Assembly: GCF_023898315.1 (NCBI RefSeq)
Contig: NC_064622.1
Span: 352,637,234-352,701,233 of the forward strand
Reading direction: 5' to 3'
Source of the DNA: Schistocerca nitens
Lineage: Eukaryota; Arthropoda; Insecta; Orthoptera; Acrididae
Length of the DNA: 64,000 nt
A program made the position numbers and the translations under genes. Below the pieces are notes generated by a model. The model searched no databases. It was given only the letters and a program-made list of their open reading frames with translations, and was not told the origin of the DNA. Below are positions 43,881 to 55,325 of this stretch, one piece after another. Numbering within the stretch: the stretch's first letter is position 1; every line of letters starts with the position of its first letter.

Positions 43881-46800
43881 GTGTTGTTGTTATTGTTATT
43901 GTTGTTGTTGTATTCATTCCAGAGACTGGTTTGATGCACCTCTCCATGCTACTCTATCCTATGCAAGCTTCCCAGTACCTACTGCAACCTACATCCTTCT
44001 GAATCTGCTTAGTGCATTCGTCTCGTGGTCTCCCTCCACGATTTTTATTCTCCACGCTGCCCTCCAATACTAAATTGGTGATTCCTTGATGCCTCAGAAC
44101 ATGTTCTACCAACCGATCCCTTCTTCTAGTCAGGTTGTGCCACAAATTTCTCTTCTCCTCAGTTCTGTTCAGTATCTCCTCATTAGTTACGTGATCTACC
44201 CATCTAATCTTCAGCATTCTTCTGTAGCACCACATTTCAAAGGCTTCTATTCTCTTCTTGTCCAAACTATTTATCGTCCTTGTTTCACTTCGATACATGG
44301 CTACACTCCATACAAATACTTTCAGAAACGACTTCCTGACACTTAAATCTATACTCTATGTTAACAAATTTCTCTTATTTAGAAACGATTTCCTTGCCAA
44401 TGCCAGTTTACATTTTATGTCCTATCTACTTCGACCATCGTAAGTTATTTTGCTCCCCAAATAGCAAAACACGTTTACTACTTTAAGAGTCTCATTTCCA
44501 AATCTAATTCCCTCAGCATCACCCGATTTCATTCGACTACATTCCATTATCCTCGTTTTGCTTTTGTTAATGTTCATCTTACACCCTCCTTTCAAGACAC
44601 TGTCCATTGCGTTCAGCTGCTCCTCCAAGTCCTTTGCCGTCTCTGCCAGAATTACAATGTCAATGGCAAACCTCAAAGTTTTTATTTCTTCTCCATGGAT
44701 TTTAATTTTCTTTTGTTTCCTTTACTGCTAGCTCATTATACAGATTGAATAACATCGGGGATAGGTTACAACCGTGTCTCACTCCCTTCCCAACCACTGC
44801 TTCCCTTTCATGCCCCTCGACTTTTATAACCGCCATCTGGTTTCTGTGCTAATGGCAAATAGCCTTTCGCTTCCTGTATTTGATCCCTTCCACCTTCAGA
44901 ATTTGAAAGAGAGTATTCCAGTCAACATTGTCAAAAGCTTTCGCTAAGTCTACAAATGCTAGAAACGTAGGTTTACTTTTCCTTAATCTATCTTCTAAGA
45001 TAAGTCGTAGGGTCAGTATTGCCTCACGTGTTCCAACATTTCTACGGAATCGAAACTACTCTCCCCCGAGGTCGGCTTCTACCAGTTTTTCCAGTCGTCT
45101 GTAAAGAATTCGTGTTAGTATTTTGCAGCCGTGACTTATTAAACTAATAGTTCGGTAATTTCCACATATGTCAATACCTGCTTTCTTTGGGATTGGAATT
45201 ATTATATTGTTCTTGAAGACTGAGGGTATTTCGCCTGTCTCATACTTCCTGCTCACCAGATGGTAGAGGTTTGTTAGGGCTGGTTCTTCCAAGGCTATCA
45301 GTAGTTCTAATGGAATGTTGTCTACTCCCGAGGTCTTGTTTCGACTTAGGTCTTTCAGTGCTCTGTCAAACTATTCACGCAGTATCATATCTCCCATTCC
45401 ATCTTCATCTACGTCCTCTTCCCATTTCCATAATATTGTCCTCAAGTACATCGCCCTTGTATAGACCCTCTATATACTCCTTCCACCTTTCTGCTTTCGC
45501 TTCTTTGCTTAGAACTGGGGTTCCATGTGAACTCTTGATATTCATGCAAATGGTTCTGTTTTCGCCGAAGATCTCTTTAATTTTCCTGTAGGCGGCATCT
45601 ATCTTACCCCTGGTGATATATTCCTCTTCATCCTTACATTTGTCCTCTATCCGTCCCTGCTCAGCCATTTTGCACGTCATATCGATCTCATTTTTGAGAC
45701 TTTTGCGTTCCTTTTTGCCTCCTTCATTTACTGCACTTTTACATTTTCTCCTTTCATCAATTAAATTCAATATTTCTTCTGTTACCCAAGGGTTTCTACT
45801 AGCCCTCATCTTTTTACCTACTTGATCCTCTGCTGTCCTCACTATTTCATCTCTCAAAGCTACCCATTCTTCTTCTACTGTATTTCTTTCCCCCGTTTTT
45901 GTCATTCGTTCCCTACTGCTTGCTCTGAAACTATTTACAACCTCTGGTTCTTTCAGTTTATCCGTTTCATCTTCTTAAATAATTACTACTAAAAACAGTC
46001 TTGATCACGATTTATTTAACAAGGTGACCGGTTTCGACCACTACTGTGGTCATCTTCAGACCATTGAGTAGGAACCTCTTTCTGTTGTAGTGATTCTCCA
46101 ACAGAAAGAGGTTCCTACTCAATGGTCTGAAGATGACCACAGTAGTGGTCGAAACCGTTAAATAAATCGTGATCAAGACTGTTTTTAGTAGTAATTATTT
46201 ATAAGACATTGATCACTGCTGTTCCCATAATGCATTCAAAAGTAATTCATCTTCTTAAATTCCCACCTTTTTGCAGTTTCTTCAGTTTTTGTCTACAGTT
46301 CATAACCAATAGAGTGTGGTCAGAGGCCACATCCGCCCCTGGAAATGTCTTACAATTTAAAACCTGGTTCGTAAATCTCCGTCATACCATTATATAACCT
46401 ATCTGAAACCTTCCAGTGTCTCCAGGCCTCTCTCATGTACACAACCTTCTTTCATGATTCTTGAACCAAGTGTTAGCTATGATTAAGTTATGCTCTGTGC
46501 AAAATTCTACCAGGCGGCTTCCTCTTTCATTCCTTACCCCAATTCCATATTCACCTACTACTTTTCCTTCTCTTCCTTTTCCTACTATCGAATTCTAGCG
46601 ACCCACGACTATTAAATTTTCGTCTCCCTTCACTATCTCATTATTATCTCACCGTACATTTCATCAATCTCTTCGTCATCTACGGAGCTAGTTGGCATAT
46701 AAACTTGTACTACTGTGGTGAGCGTGGGCTTCGTGTCCGCTACAATAATGCGTTCACTACGCTGTTTGTAGTAGCTTATCCACACTCCCATTTTTTATTC

Positions 46801-47040
46801 ATTATTAAACCTACTCCTGCATTATCCCTGTTTGATTTTGTATTTATACCACTGTATTCACCTGACCAGAAGTCTCGTTCCTCCTGCCACCGAACTTCAC
46901 TTATTCCCATTATATCTAGCTGTAACCCATCCATTTCCCTTTTTAAATTTTCTAACCTACCTGCCCGATTAAGGGATCTGACATTCCACGCTCCGATCCT
47001 GAGAACGCCAGTTTTCTTTCTCAAGCTATGCCTTTAAAAT
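43881..47040 (-). pseudogene. Near full-length RTE-like LINE with (GTT)n tail, broken by a 265-bp insertion
   Basis: The endonuclease start lies at 46776-47024 (TGVLRIGAWNVRSLNRAGRL, then IMGISEVRWQEE). The linker is at 45405-45905 (NPWVTEEILNLIDERRKCK). The RT region at 45056-45292 reads YHLVSRKYETGEIPSVFKNN then PIPKKAGIDICGNYRTISLI. The C-terminal domain is at 43954-44298 (SLDKKRIEAFEMWCYRRMLK). The 3' (GTT)n tail is at 43881-43912. Frameshifts and stops are frequent, and a palindromic insert sits at 45981-46245. A 3' fragment of the same family is at 33444-34405. Confidence 0.85.
45981..46245. mobile_element. Palindromic insertion with 15-bp TSD and two hammerhead-like motifs
   Basis: TSD ttcatcttcttaaat at 45966-45980 and 46246-46260. 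The arms 45981-46087 and 46099-46196 are near-perfect inverted repeats around an 11-bp loop. Each arm carries CTGAAGAT, a GACCAC..GTGGTC stem and CGAAACC. In the left arm (minus strand, 46024-46059) the motif continues as GGTCACC; in the right arm the bases after GAAACC are deleted. It is probably derived from a Penelope-like pseudo-LTR. Confidence 0.8.
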
Positions 47041-47353
47041 TATAGAAGGCAGAGCTTAAGCCTAGATGACGAAACCCTCGTACGTACAATTCAAGTAGGG
47101 TGTAAAACAGGACATTTTGTACTTAATATTTTATGTAATATGCTATTGGATATATCAGACATATTGTCGGTAAAACAGCAAAGTACTGAAAGAGGGGTAC
47201 GTTTATGTTCATTTATTTTGTCTTCTGGCTACCGGTTTCGATAAGCAGTAGCATTCTCAGGCCATCCACTAGCTCATGGTCATCACGCTTGCTTCCCCAG
47301 TTGGTGTGTCAAGGACAAAATAAATAAACTGCCATTGTAAATACAAACATATA
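47041..47353. other. Non-coding stretch with a further hammerhead-like/Penelope remnant
   Basis: At 47231-47260 the minus strand reads CTGAGAATGC...TATCGAAACCGGT. It is flanked by tttattttgtc and gacaaaataaa in inverted orientation. It resembles the motifs at 46.0 kb but is decayed. Confidence 0.4.
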
Positions 47354-47391
47354 CACTGAGGTGACAGAAGTCCTAACACAGCGATATATAT

Positions 47392-47612
47392 ATCCGCCCC
47401 GATAGCTAAGGACAGATTGCAGTCCTACGGGCCCGGATTCGATTCCCGCTGAGTCGTGAATTTTCTCCGCTCAGGGACTGGGTGTTGTGCTGTCTCCATC
47501 ATCATTTCATCCCCATCCGGTGCGCAGGTCGCCCAATGTCGTTTCGAATGTAATAAGTCCTGCCACGCAAGGGGCCTCAAGGCCAATAACGCCAAACGCT
47601 CATTTCATTTCC
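47392..47612 (+). mobile_element. tRNA-derived SINE (third family) inside Tc1 copy C
   Basis: Head ccgccccgatagctaaggac, B box ggattcgattcccgctgag, body ttctccgctcagggactggg. Same family as 35700-35945. Confidence 0.8.
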
Positions 47613-48654
47613 ATCGGTACACGAGGCACAAAAGAGCACTGGACTGGCTGAGCTGTCATTTCTACTCAAGCGATTCATGTGAAAAGGTTTGCCACGTGAT
47701 TATGAACGAACGATGCGGATTAACAAACAGTGCACGCGGAATGGTGCTTGGAGCTATGGGACATTCCATTTCGGAAATCATTAGGGAACTCAATATTCCG
47801 AGAACCACAATGTCAATAGTGTGCCAAAAATGGCGTTACCTCTCACCACGGAAAACCCAGTAGCTAACGCTTTCACTTATCGACCGAAGGCGGTGGCGTT
47901 GGTCTAGAGTTGTCAGTGCTAACGGAGAAACAGCCCACAGTTGCACTAAATTGTGTCTATTTTAATCCTTGACCATGGTTTCAGATATAATAATACAGAA
48001 GTCATACACACTAATAAATGGAAAACGTCTTAGCCCAGCGGCTGCGTCAAAACCAATAAAATAACTTCAACAGACATAAGCCTGTTTCGAACATAAGTAA
48101 AATTACATATGGCACCGTATGTCCTCCACCGTATGTACTCCACCGTATGTCCTACTGCAGTATAACAGAGGTATAACAGAACGACATCACCTGCAACGGC
48201 TCTCCTGGGCTCGTGACCATATCGTTTACACTCCAGACGACTGAAAAACCGCGACTTGCTGAAGTGAGTCCCGATTTGAGTTACAAAGAGCTGATGGGAG
48301 GGTTCCAATGTGGCGCACACTCCTCGAAGTCATGAACCCAGGTTATCTACAATGCTCTATGCATGCTGGTGGTCGCTTCATAATGATATGGGCTGTGTTT
48401 ACATGCAATAGACTGGGTCGTTTGATCGAACTGAGCCGATCAGTGATTGAAAATGGTTATATGTGGCTACTCGGACACCATTTGCGCCAGTCAACGACTT
48501 CATCTTCCCAAGCAATGATGCACCATATCACCGGGCAACAATTAGTTGCAACTGGTTTGAAGAACATTCTGAACAGTTCGAGCGAATTATTTGGCCACCC
48601 ACATCGCCCGATGTCAGCCCCATCTAATTGTTATGGGATGTAGTCAAGAGATCA

Positions 48655-48850
48655 AATGGTTCAAATGGCTCTGAGCACTATGGGACTTAACATCTATGGT
48701 CAGAAGTCCCCTAGAACTTAGAACTACTTAAACCTAACTAACCTAAGGACATCACACAACACCCAGTCATCACGAGGCAGGGAAAATCCCTGACCCCGCC
48801 GGGAATCGAACCCTGGAACCCGGGCGTGGGAAGCGAGAACTCTACCGCAC
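48655..48850 (-). mobile_element. SINE with the main-family tail and a different tRNA head; 13-bp TSD
   Basis: Tail atggttcaaatggctctgag as in the main family, but the head is cgccgggaatcgaaccctgg, as in the other families. The imperfect TSD agtcaagagatca at 48642-48654 and agtcgagacatca at 48851-48863 lies within the Tc1 copy. Confidence 0.85.
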
Positions 48851-49045
48851 AGTCGAGACATCAGTTCGTACACAAAATCCTGCAGCGGCAGCACTTTCGC
48901 TATATAAGCAGCTTAGCTCAATATTTCTACAGGGAACTTCCAACGGGTTGTTGGGTCCATGAGACGTCCATGTGCTGCACTTCGCGGGCAAAAGGAGGTT
49001 CAACACGATATTAGGAGGTATCTTGCGACTTTTTTCCCTTAAGTG

Positions 49046-49971
49046 TACTTTTTCAACATCATTGAAGATCGAATAATTGTAATTAACTATTGCACAACCT
49101 ATAAATTATGACTTCCTCTGAATGAAATGTAGAGTAGTAAACTGTACGTACTATGTTTTAGTAGCAACGTAATATTTCACCCCACTTTAATATTCTAGGT
49201 GTTAATATAGCTATATTGCAACTTCTTCTTGTTTTCGTGAGTTGATTATGGTAATAATGACATTGCCATTAAAATACTTAGCAAGGGTATTAACTCGTTA
49301 ACATAGAAAGAGCTGTCGGCTTCGGACTCGTCGCCGTCTTTCGGCTGTCGCGTTTAGTTGTGGCCACGCCTGCCACGGCCAGTGGGCAGCGCAGTCGGTG
49401 GACGGCAGACGAGCGACATCCTGGGGTCAGCCAGCCCCACTAGCGAGTCTTGGACAATATCAAAGTAACCAACTAAGTCTGAAATAATTTTGTTCATTAA
49501 GAAGCCTATGTTGCAGTGAATAAAGTTTATATTTTCCTCTAATTCGAGTGCTTATAAAATAAACTGCCGAGACTAACAGATTTGGTGTTGGCCAAACGGG
49601 CAGGAACCTTGTAGTTCGATGTAGAGAGCACCCATGTGATCAGAGCAACAGTGCTCTCGGTAGTCATCTCAACACCGGTAAACATGAAATAATTTAGAAA
49701 TTTTACACAAGGCACCCAAAAGCTACACCCTAAACGCATTAGAAGAAATGGAAATATTTGTCCATGGTAATGAGCTCTTTGCAGGTATTTGATAACCAGT
49801 ACATCACATCAACATTTGTTGCTTCTGCTGCATTAGAAGGAATCTGATTGCCGTACACGTATGCTGAGGGATACTGTTGAACCGTGGCTATAGCTACGAA
49901 ATTTCTTTGCTTAGCGACTGAGGTAATCTCACGTTCCGAGAACAAAATGTTTATAAAAATTCTGAACTTAC
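49046..49971. other. FAR intron part with a GC-rich block
   Basis: 49300-49450 is GC-rich and followed by aataaagtttatattttcc at 49519, which could be a fragment of an LTR. No partner copy was seen. Open frames running out of FAR exon C into this stretch are intronic. Confidence 0.3.
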
Positions 49972-50081
49972 CAATGGAAGGCCTGATAACTGAGGCGGGT
50001 AGTCCAGCAGCGTGAGTGCATATTACATCCTCGGCGACTGCTTTTGTGAAGGTATAAGTGTTGGGCCAGTCACCCAATATC
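49972..50081 (-). CDS. Fatty acyl-CoA reductase, exon C (catalytic YxxxK)
   Basis: The exon translates to a stretch starting ILGDWPNTYTFTKAVAEDVI and ending PASVIRPSI. It holds the catalytic tyrosine and lysine of the extended short-chain dehydrogenase fold (YTFTK), and the PSVIRPSI-type strand that follows in FARs. The acceptor tttttcag precedes 50081 and the donor gtaagt follows 49972. The first base completes a Leu codon begun in exon B and the last base begins a Val codon finished in exon D, so the phases (2, then 1) fit both neighbours. At 110 bp it is complete. Confidence 0.93.
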
Positions 50082-50211
50082 CTGAAAAACAGATGCATTC
50101 ATAAATATGCTGCTAATTCTGCCCCTGAATTTAGACAAATCTTCCGAATGAGATATTTTAGCAGGACTCCATCACAAGTAATGACGCTGGATAAGTAGTA
50201 CATACTAAATA

Positions 50212-51627
50212 CAAATATTAAAAAAGTTTTGCATCACCCCAGTTCCCAGAACTGATGAAGACAGACATTGACTGTGGATACTGTATCACAGACACAGTCC
50301 ATTTGACTGTTCAGAGATGTCAGTAAACACGCCCAATAACGTAAACAACCATGCATGAGCAGCGCCTATTGCACGGAGGGGTCAGACAGCCGATCAGTTC
50401 CAGTCATTCCCCCAGGAAGGAAGTACATGCTTCGTGTTCTATGTAGTTCAACCATGCCTTGACGGTCAATACCGCGGTTCGATCACGTCCGCATTGTTAC
50501 TTTGTGCCAGGGGCGGCTCTCAACAAGTGAAGTGTTCAGGCATCTCGGAATGAACCAAAGCGATGTTGTTCTGACATGGAACAAATACAGAGAGACAGGA
50601 ACCGTCGATGACAAGCCTTGCTCAGGCCACCCAAGGGCTACTACTGCCGTGGATGACCACTATCTACGGATTATGGTGGCTCCATCATATTAAATAATGC
50701 TTTTCATGCAGCCACAGGACGTCGTGTTGCTACTCAAACTGTGCTTCATAGGCTGCATGATGCTCCACTCCCGACGTCCGTGGCGAGGTCCATCTTTGCA
50801 GGCACGACACCATGCAGTGCGGTACAGATGGGCCCAACATCATGCCGAATGGACCTGTCAGGATTGGCATCACGTTCTCTCACCTCTGAGTGTCGCATAT
50901 GCCTTCAACCAGACAATCGTCGGAGACGTGTTTAGAGGTAACGCGGTCAGGTTGAACGCCTTAGACACACTGTCCAGCGAGTGCAGCAAGGTTCGATGCT
51001 GTTTTGGGGTGGCATTATTTGTGGCCGACGTATGCCGTTGGTGGTCATGGAAGGCGCCGTAACGGCTGTACGATACGTGAATGCCATCCTCCGACCGATA
51101 GTGCAACCATATCGGCAGGATATTGGCGAGGCATTCGTCTTCATGGACGACAATTCGTGCCCCCATCGTGAAATCTTGTGTGTGACTTCCTTCAGGATAA
51201 CGACATCGCTCGAATAGTGTGGCCAGCATGTTATCCAGACATGAACCCTATCTAACATGCCTGGGATAGGTTGAAAAGGGTTGTTTATCGACGTCGTGAC
51301 CCACTAACCATTCTGACGGATCTACGCCGAATCGCCGTTGAGGAGTGGGACAGTCTGGACCAACAGTGCCTTGCTGAACTTGCGGATAGTATGCCACGAC
51401 GAATACAGGCATACATCAGTGAAAGAGGTAATAGAGGTACCGGTATGTCCATCAGTCTGGACCACCGCCTCTGAAGGTGTCGCTGTATGGTGGAACAACA
51501 TGCAATGTGTTGTTTTCATGAGCAATAAAAGGGGCGGAAATGATGGTTATGTTGATCAGTATTCACGTTTTCTGTATAGGTTCCGGAACTCTCAGAACCG
51601 AGGTGATGCAGAAGTTTTTTTGATGTG
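50212..51627 (+). pseudogene. Decayed Tc1-like transposon (fourth family) in a FAR intron
   Basis: TA flanks (50210-50211, 51628-51629). Inverted ends are around aaaagttttgcatcacccca on the left and tgatgcagaagtttttttga on the right. Transposase pieces are DVVLTWNKYRETGTVDDKPC (50502-50693), FWGGIICGRRMPLVVMEGAV and FVFMDDNSCPHRE (50981-51217), and a C-terminal piece near 51271-51474. Several stops and shifts. Confidence 0.85.
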
Positions 51628-51820
51628 TATAAGTAGCAATATACCTCACTCCTGGAATAAATCTGAACAGACAGTATTTAGAACATGTAATTAGTCCTGT
51701 ACACATGTGGACCGTGTTGTCACTGTGCTACACGTGTTCAAAACTTAAGGACGAAATTAGCTTTCACATGATGCCCACTAACATACCTCTATAAAATTTA
51801 GAACACACTGTTGCAGTGTA

Positions 51821-52014
51821 GGCCGGCCGGAGTGGCCGAGCGGTTAAAGGCGCTATAGTCTGGAGCCGCACGACCGCTACGGTCGCAGGTTCGAATCCTG
51901 CCTCGGGCATGGATGTGTGTGATGTCCTTAGGTTAGTTAGGTTTAAGTAGTTCTAAGTTCTAGGGGACTTATGACCACAGCAGTTGAGTCCCATAGTGCT
52001 CAGAGACATTTTTT
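51821..52014 (+). mobile_element. tRNA-derived SINE with 12-bp TSD
   Basis: Head ggccggagtggccgagcgg, B box gcaggttcgaatcctgcc. TSD tgttgcagtgta at 51809-51820 and 52015-52026. Confidence 0.95.
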
Positions 52015-52026
52015 TGTTGCAGTGTA

Positions 52027-52100
52027 GACTGAGATGGCGAAAGTCATGAGATACCTCCTAATATCGTGTCAGACATCCTACCGTCCAGCAGTGGAAATCT
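52027..52100. mobile_element. End fragment of a Tc1-like element (second family type)
   Basis: gactgagatggcgaaagtca followed by tacctcctaatatcgtgtca resembles the terminal region of the second Tc1-like family. Only this end was recognised. Confidence 0.5.
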
Positions 52101-53038
52101 GAATGACTCTCGAGTTCCTGTGGATGAAGTAAGACTCCTTACACAAGTCAGAAACCCTGTGCCTTTGTCTTCAACAGACCTATTTCAAAGAGACTTATAC
52201 TCCTGGGTTTTCAGCTGCCAATAAATGACGACCTCAATCAGGAGTGGGCAAAAGGTTGTGTGAACCTAGTTGTCAACGACGAATCCAACTCGTTGCTGCT
52301 CTTCCTCAACACGCATGCAGTGGATGCAATAGTCCCTGTGTCTTATAGGATGACAAGAGGCTCATTACATTCCCCCCCCCCCCCCCCCACAAATGACTAC
52401 ACAGTACCTTAGCTTTCGGTGATCTTCTTATGCAGTTACCCCATCCATTCATCCTTTGTGGAGACTTTCATACGCGTAATGTACTATGGGACTGTTGAGA
52501 ATCTCATTTCATGAGCATTATCTGCCATAGATCCACGAAGTGATGTCCTCGCTGATACTGCTTAGCGGGCAAGTGGTCGATAATATGCACTTCAGTGACC
52601 ACTTCTCCATCTACATGCATCTAGGAGAGGAAACTGTGCCAGAATGTAGGTTGCTAAAGTGCATATTCAGAAAGATTAACTGCTGTGAAAGCGCGGAAGA
52701 ATTACCGGACTTGTTGAGCAGTACAAAATATAGACTTAGAGTAAAATGAAGACAGACAAAAATAATGAGATGCAACAGAAATGAGATTAAAGCTAAATTT
52801 AACATCAAATTGAGGATCACGCAGTGCTACCTTCCCATGTGAAAGAATATTATTATTTTCGCTACCGCTGTAATAAAAACTGGCAGCATGGTGCGTACAG
52901 CAAATGTAAAAGAAAAAAAGTTCCTTAAAGGCTCTTTTCTCTATGAGTACAGTTGTGTAGTTTAGGACTGACTATGGGCTAGTAAACACTTCTGACAACC
53001 CTTACTAGAGCAGAAATTTTCGGAAGTTAATCACTCAC
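52101..53038. other. FAR intron sequence with a 17-bp poly(C)
   Basis: Poly(C) at 52372-52388. No gene recognised. Confidence 0.35.
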
Positions 53039-53184
53039 AGAGGCAGTAACTGCGCCAGTTGCTCGTCGCCCATGATGTTGAGCAGCTTCAGTAGCTCTTC
53101 AGCATTCAGTGCTGGGGGATAGAACACCTCATCAATTTCATCCCTTGGGGCATTCGAATATGCCGTTGACATGTAGACAAAAGC
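53039..53184 (-). CDS. Fatty acyl-CoA reductase, exon B
   Basis: Translates AFVYMSTAYSN, then IDEVFYPP, then EELLKLLNIMGDEQLAQLLP. STAYSN is the FAR counterpart of the conserved V-STAY-N strand, and E-VYP-type and LLNI.D.QLA-type sequences follow it in the family. The acceptor ttggttgcag precedes 53184 and the donor gtgagt follows 53039. It begins in phase 0, joining the Lys that ends exon A (NLK-AFVYMSTAY), and ends two bases into a Leu codon completed by exon C. Confidence 0.93.
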
Positions 53185-53264
53185 CTGCAACCAAGAAATT
53201 ATGGTAAATATCTCGCACGCCTTTGAGAATGTTATAGGAGAAGTTCCTGGAAATGTGTAGACTA

Positions 53265-54380
53265 ACAAGGGAACCTCACCATCGCACCTCTCTCAGATTT
53301 AGTTATGAGTTGGCACAGTGGATAGGCCTTGAAACACTCAACACAGATCAATCGAGAAAACAGGAAGAAGTTGTGTGGAGCTATGAAGAAAATAAGCAAA
53401 ATATACAAACTGAGTAATCCATGCGCAGCATATGCAACAAGGAGAATGCGAGGCCAGAAGCGCCGTGGTCCCGTGGTTAGCGTGAGCAGCTGCGGAACAA
53501 GAAGTCCTTGGTTCAAGTCTTCCCTGGAGTGAAAAGTTTAATTTTTTATTTTCAGACAATTATGAAAGTTCAGGCACTCACACATAATCAACTTCGCTCT
53601 CAAAAATTCCAGGACATGTTTAGATTTGCTTGGAGATATGCAGTATTTGACGGTCTACACACGGAAAAATTTGAAAACGTTAAAAACATGTTTTGACAGA
53701 GCACAGGGAAAACTGTGTGACTGTGAAACTGTTGCATTCATTTGTTGCAGTTTATGTGACAAACTCTTATGTTTTCATCACTTTTTTGGGAGTGATTATC
53801 ACATCCACAAGAAAACCTAAATCGGCCAAGGTAGAAGAATCTTTTTACCCATTCGCCAAGTGTACAAGTTAGGTGGGTCGACAACATATTCCTGTCATGT
53901 GATGCACATGCCGTCACCATTGTCGTATAGAATATATCAGACGTGTTTTCCTGTGGAGGAATCGGTTGACGTATGACCTTGCGATCAAATGTTTTCGGTT
54001 CCCTTTGGAGAGGCACGTCCTTTCGTCAACTAATCGCACGGTTTTGCGGTGCGGTCGCAATGAACGAACGGACAGATTATAACTTTGCGAAAATAAAACA
54101 TTAAACTTTTGTCTCGAGGAAGGACTTGAACCAAGGACCTCTCATTCCGCAGCTGCTCACGCTAACCACGGGACCACGGTGCTCCTGAGCTCGCATTATC
54201 CTTGATGTTGCATATCTTGCGCATGGATTACACAGTTTGTATATTTTGCTTATGTTTTTCATAGTTCCACACAACTTCTTCCTGTTTTCTCGATTGATCT
54301 GTGTTCAGTGTTTCAAGGCCTATCCACTGCGCCAACTTATAACTAAATCTGAGGGGGGTGCGATGGGGAGGTTTCCTTGT
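53265..54380. mobile_element. 1.1-kb inverted-repeat element with tRNA-like arms, in a FAR intron
   Basis: Starts acaagggaacctcaccatcg and ends with the reverse complement, cgatggggaggtttccttgt. The arms of about 300 bp or more (53265-53580 and 54060-54380) match along their length. Each contains a tRNA-like segment, ccgtggtcccgtggttagcg then ggttcaagtc, in opposite orientation. The middle (53580-54060) has no convincing gene. No clear TSD was found. Confidence 0.8.
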
Positions 54381-55325
54381 AAGAAGTAGACATCTCCTCC
54401 ATTCTTCTAATGTTATAACTGCTATCACATCTACATCATCATTATAGGAGATGATTTCAACCCTAAGCACAGTGACAATTGTGGCATCCATAGCTGAAAG
54501 TTTGTGCATCGATCCTGATTTGGTTTTTGTGCAAACACTGACTAGTCTTGGGCTGCACTTGTCAGTTGTCTTTGGAAAAGCAAGAGCCAAATGTTGATAT
54601 GACCAGTGATTGTCACCGTTGTAAAATCATGATGAATGATTTGCCTCCTGCTTGTCAACAGCTGCAAATGTTGGCAGCAGTTCAGCAGTAGGATATTGCC
54701 CCTCCAAACTGTGCTGCTGATGGAATGTTACGATGGTCTCCAGCTGCGAATGAACTGTGTGGCTGACCAACTACAAGCGTTTCCCATGTCAACTTCACGA
54801 TAACTTGAATGTATTTCAGATCTTTTTGTCTGCTGCCATACAATACTTCTATTGGCTTTTTATCTAGACCCGTATCCTGAATTTGTTCACTTTTGACACC
54901 ATTTATCAAGCACCACAACTAGCTTAACTTTGGATATCAGTTTATCAGTTTATTTATTATTTCAAGACACCATAGTTATTTTGACTTTGATACACCATTC
55001 CAGAGTGCTAATTAATGTAATTATGTCTGGTGCCTCCATCGCAGTTTATCAACCAGGACTTTTTTCGCAATTTAGCCTACGAGTAATGTGTGTCAAAGCC
55101 AAAATGGAGAGACATACTCGAACAGTATAACTATCAATTCTAAAACCTACCAAGTTATCTACTGTTCTAAATAAAGCTTAATAGTTATAAGGTTCACCAT
55201 TCGATTCCTCCTCAGCAGCAGGCTAAATATCCTTTACCCATAAGAAGGTTTTGCGTACTACACTTTAGAAACAAGGTAATTGCTTCTAGGACAACAATAC
55301 GTGGTTAATCTGAGCCAGCATTCAC
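54381..55325. other. FAR intron, no gene seen
   Basis: Intron between exons A and B; only short open frames without family resemblance. Confidence 0.35.

Larger units (their letters stand above)
47354..49045 (+). pseudogene. Decayed Tc1-like transposon (second family, copy C) with two SINE insertions
   Basis: Starts cactgaggtgacagaagtcc after TA (47352-47353) and ends near 49045 before TA. Transposase pieces include an HTH region with GMVLGAMGHSISEIIRELNI (47729-47800) and later fragments at 48190-48600. Frame breaks throughout. SINEs lie at 47392-47612 and 48655-48850. Confidence 0.8.

Noticed and set aside
49300..49560. Solo LTR
   Set aside because: Only a GC-rich block and an AATAAA; no terminal dinucleotides, TSD or second copy could be shown.
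49739..49971. Open frame continuing past FAR exon C
   Set aside because: The splice donor gtaagt and the phase match to exon D show that it is intron.
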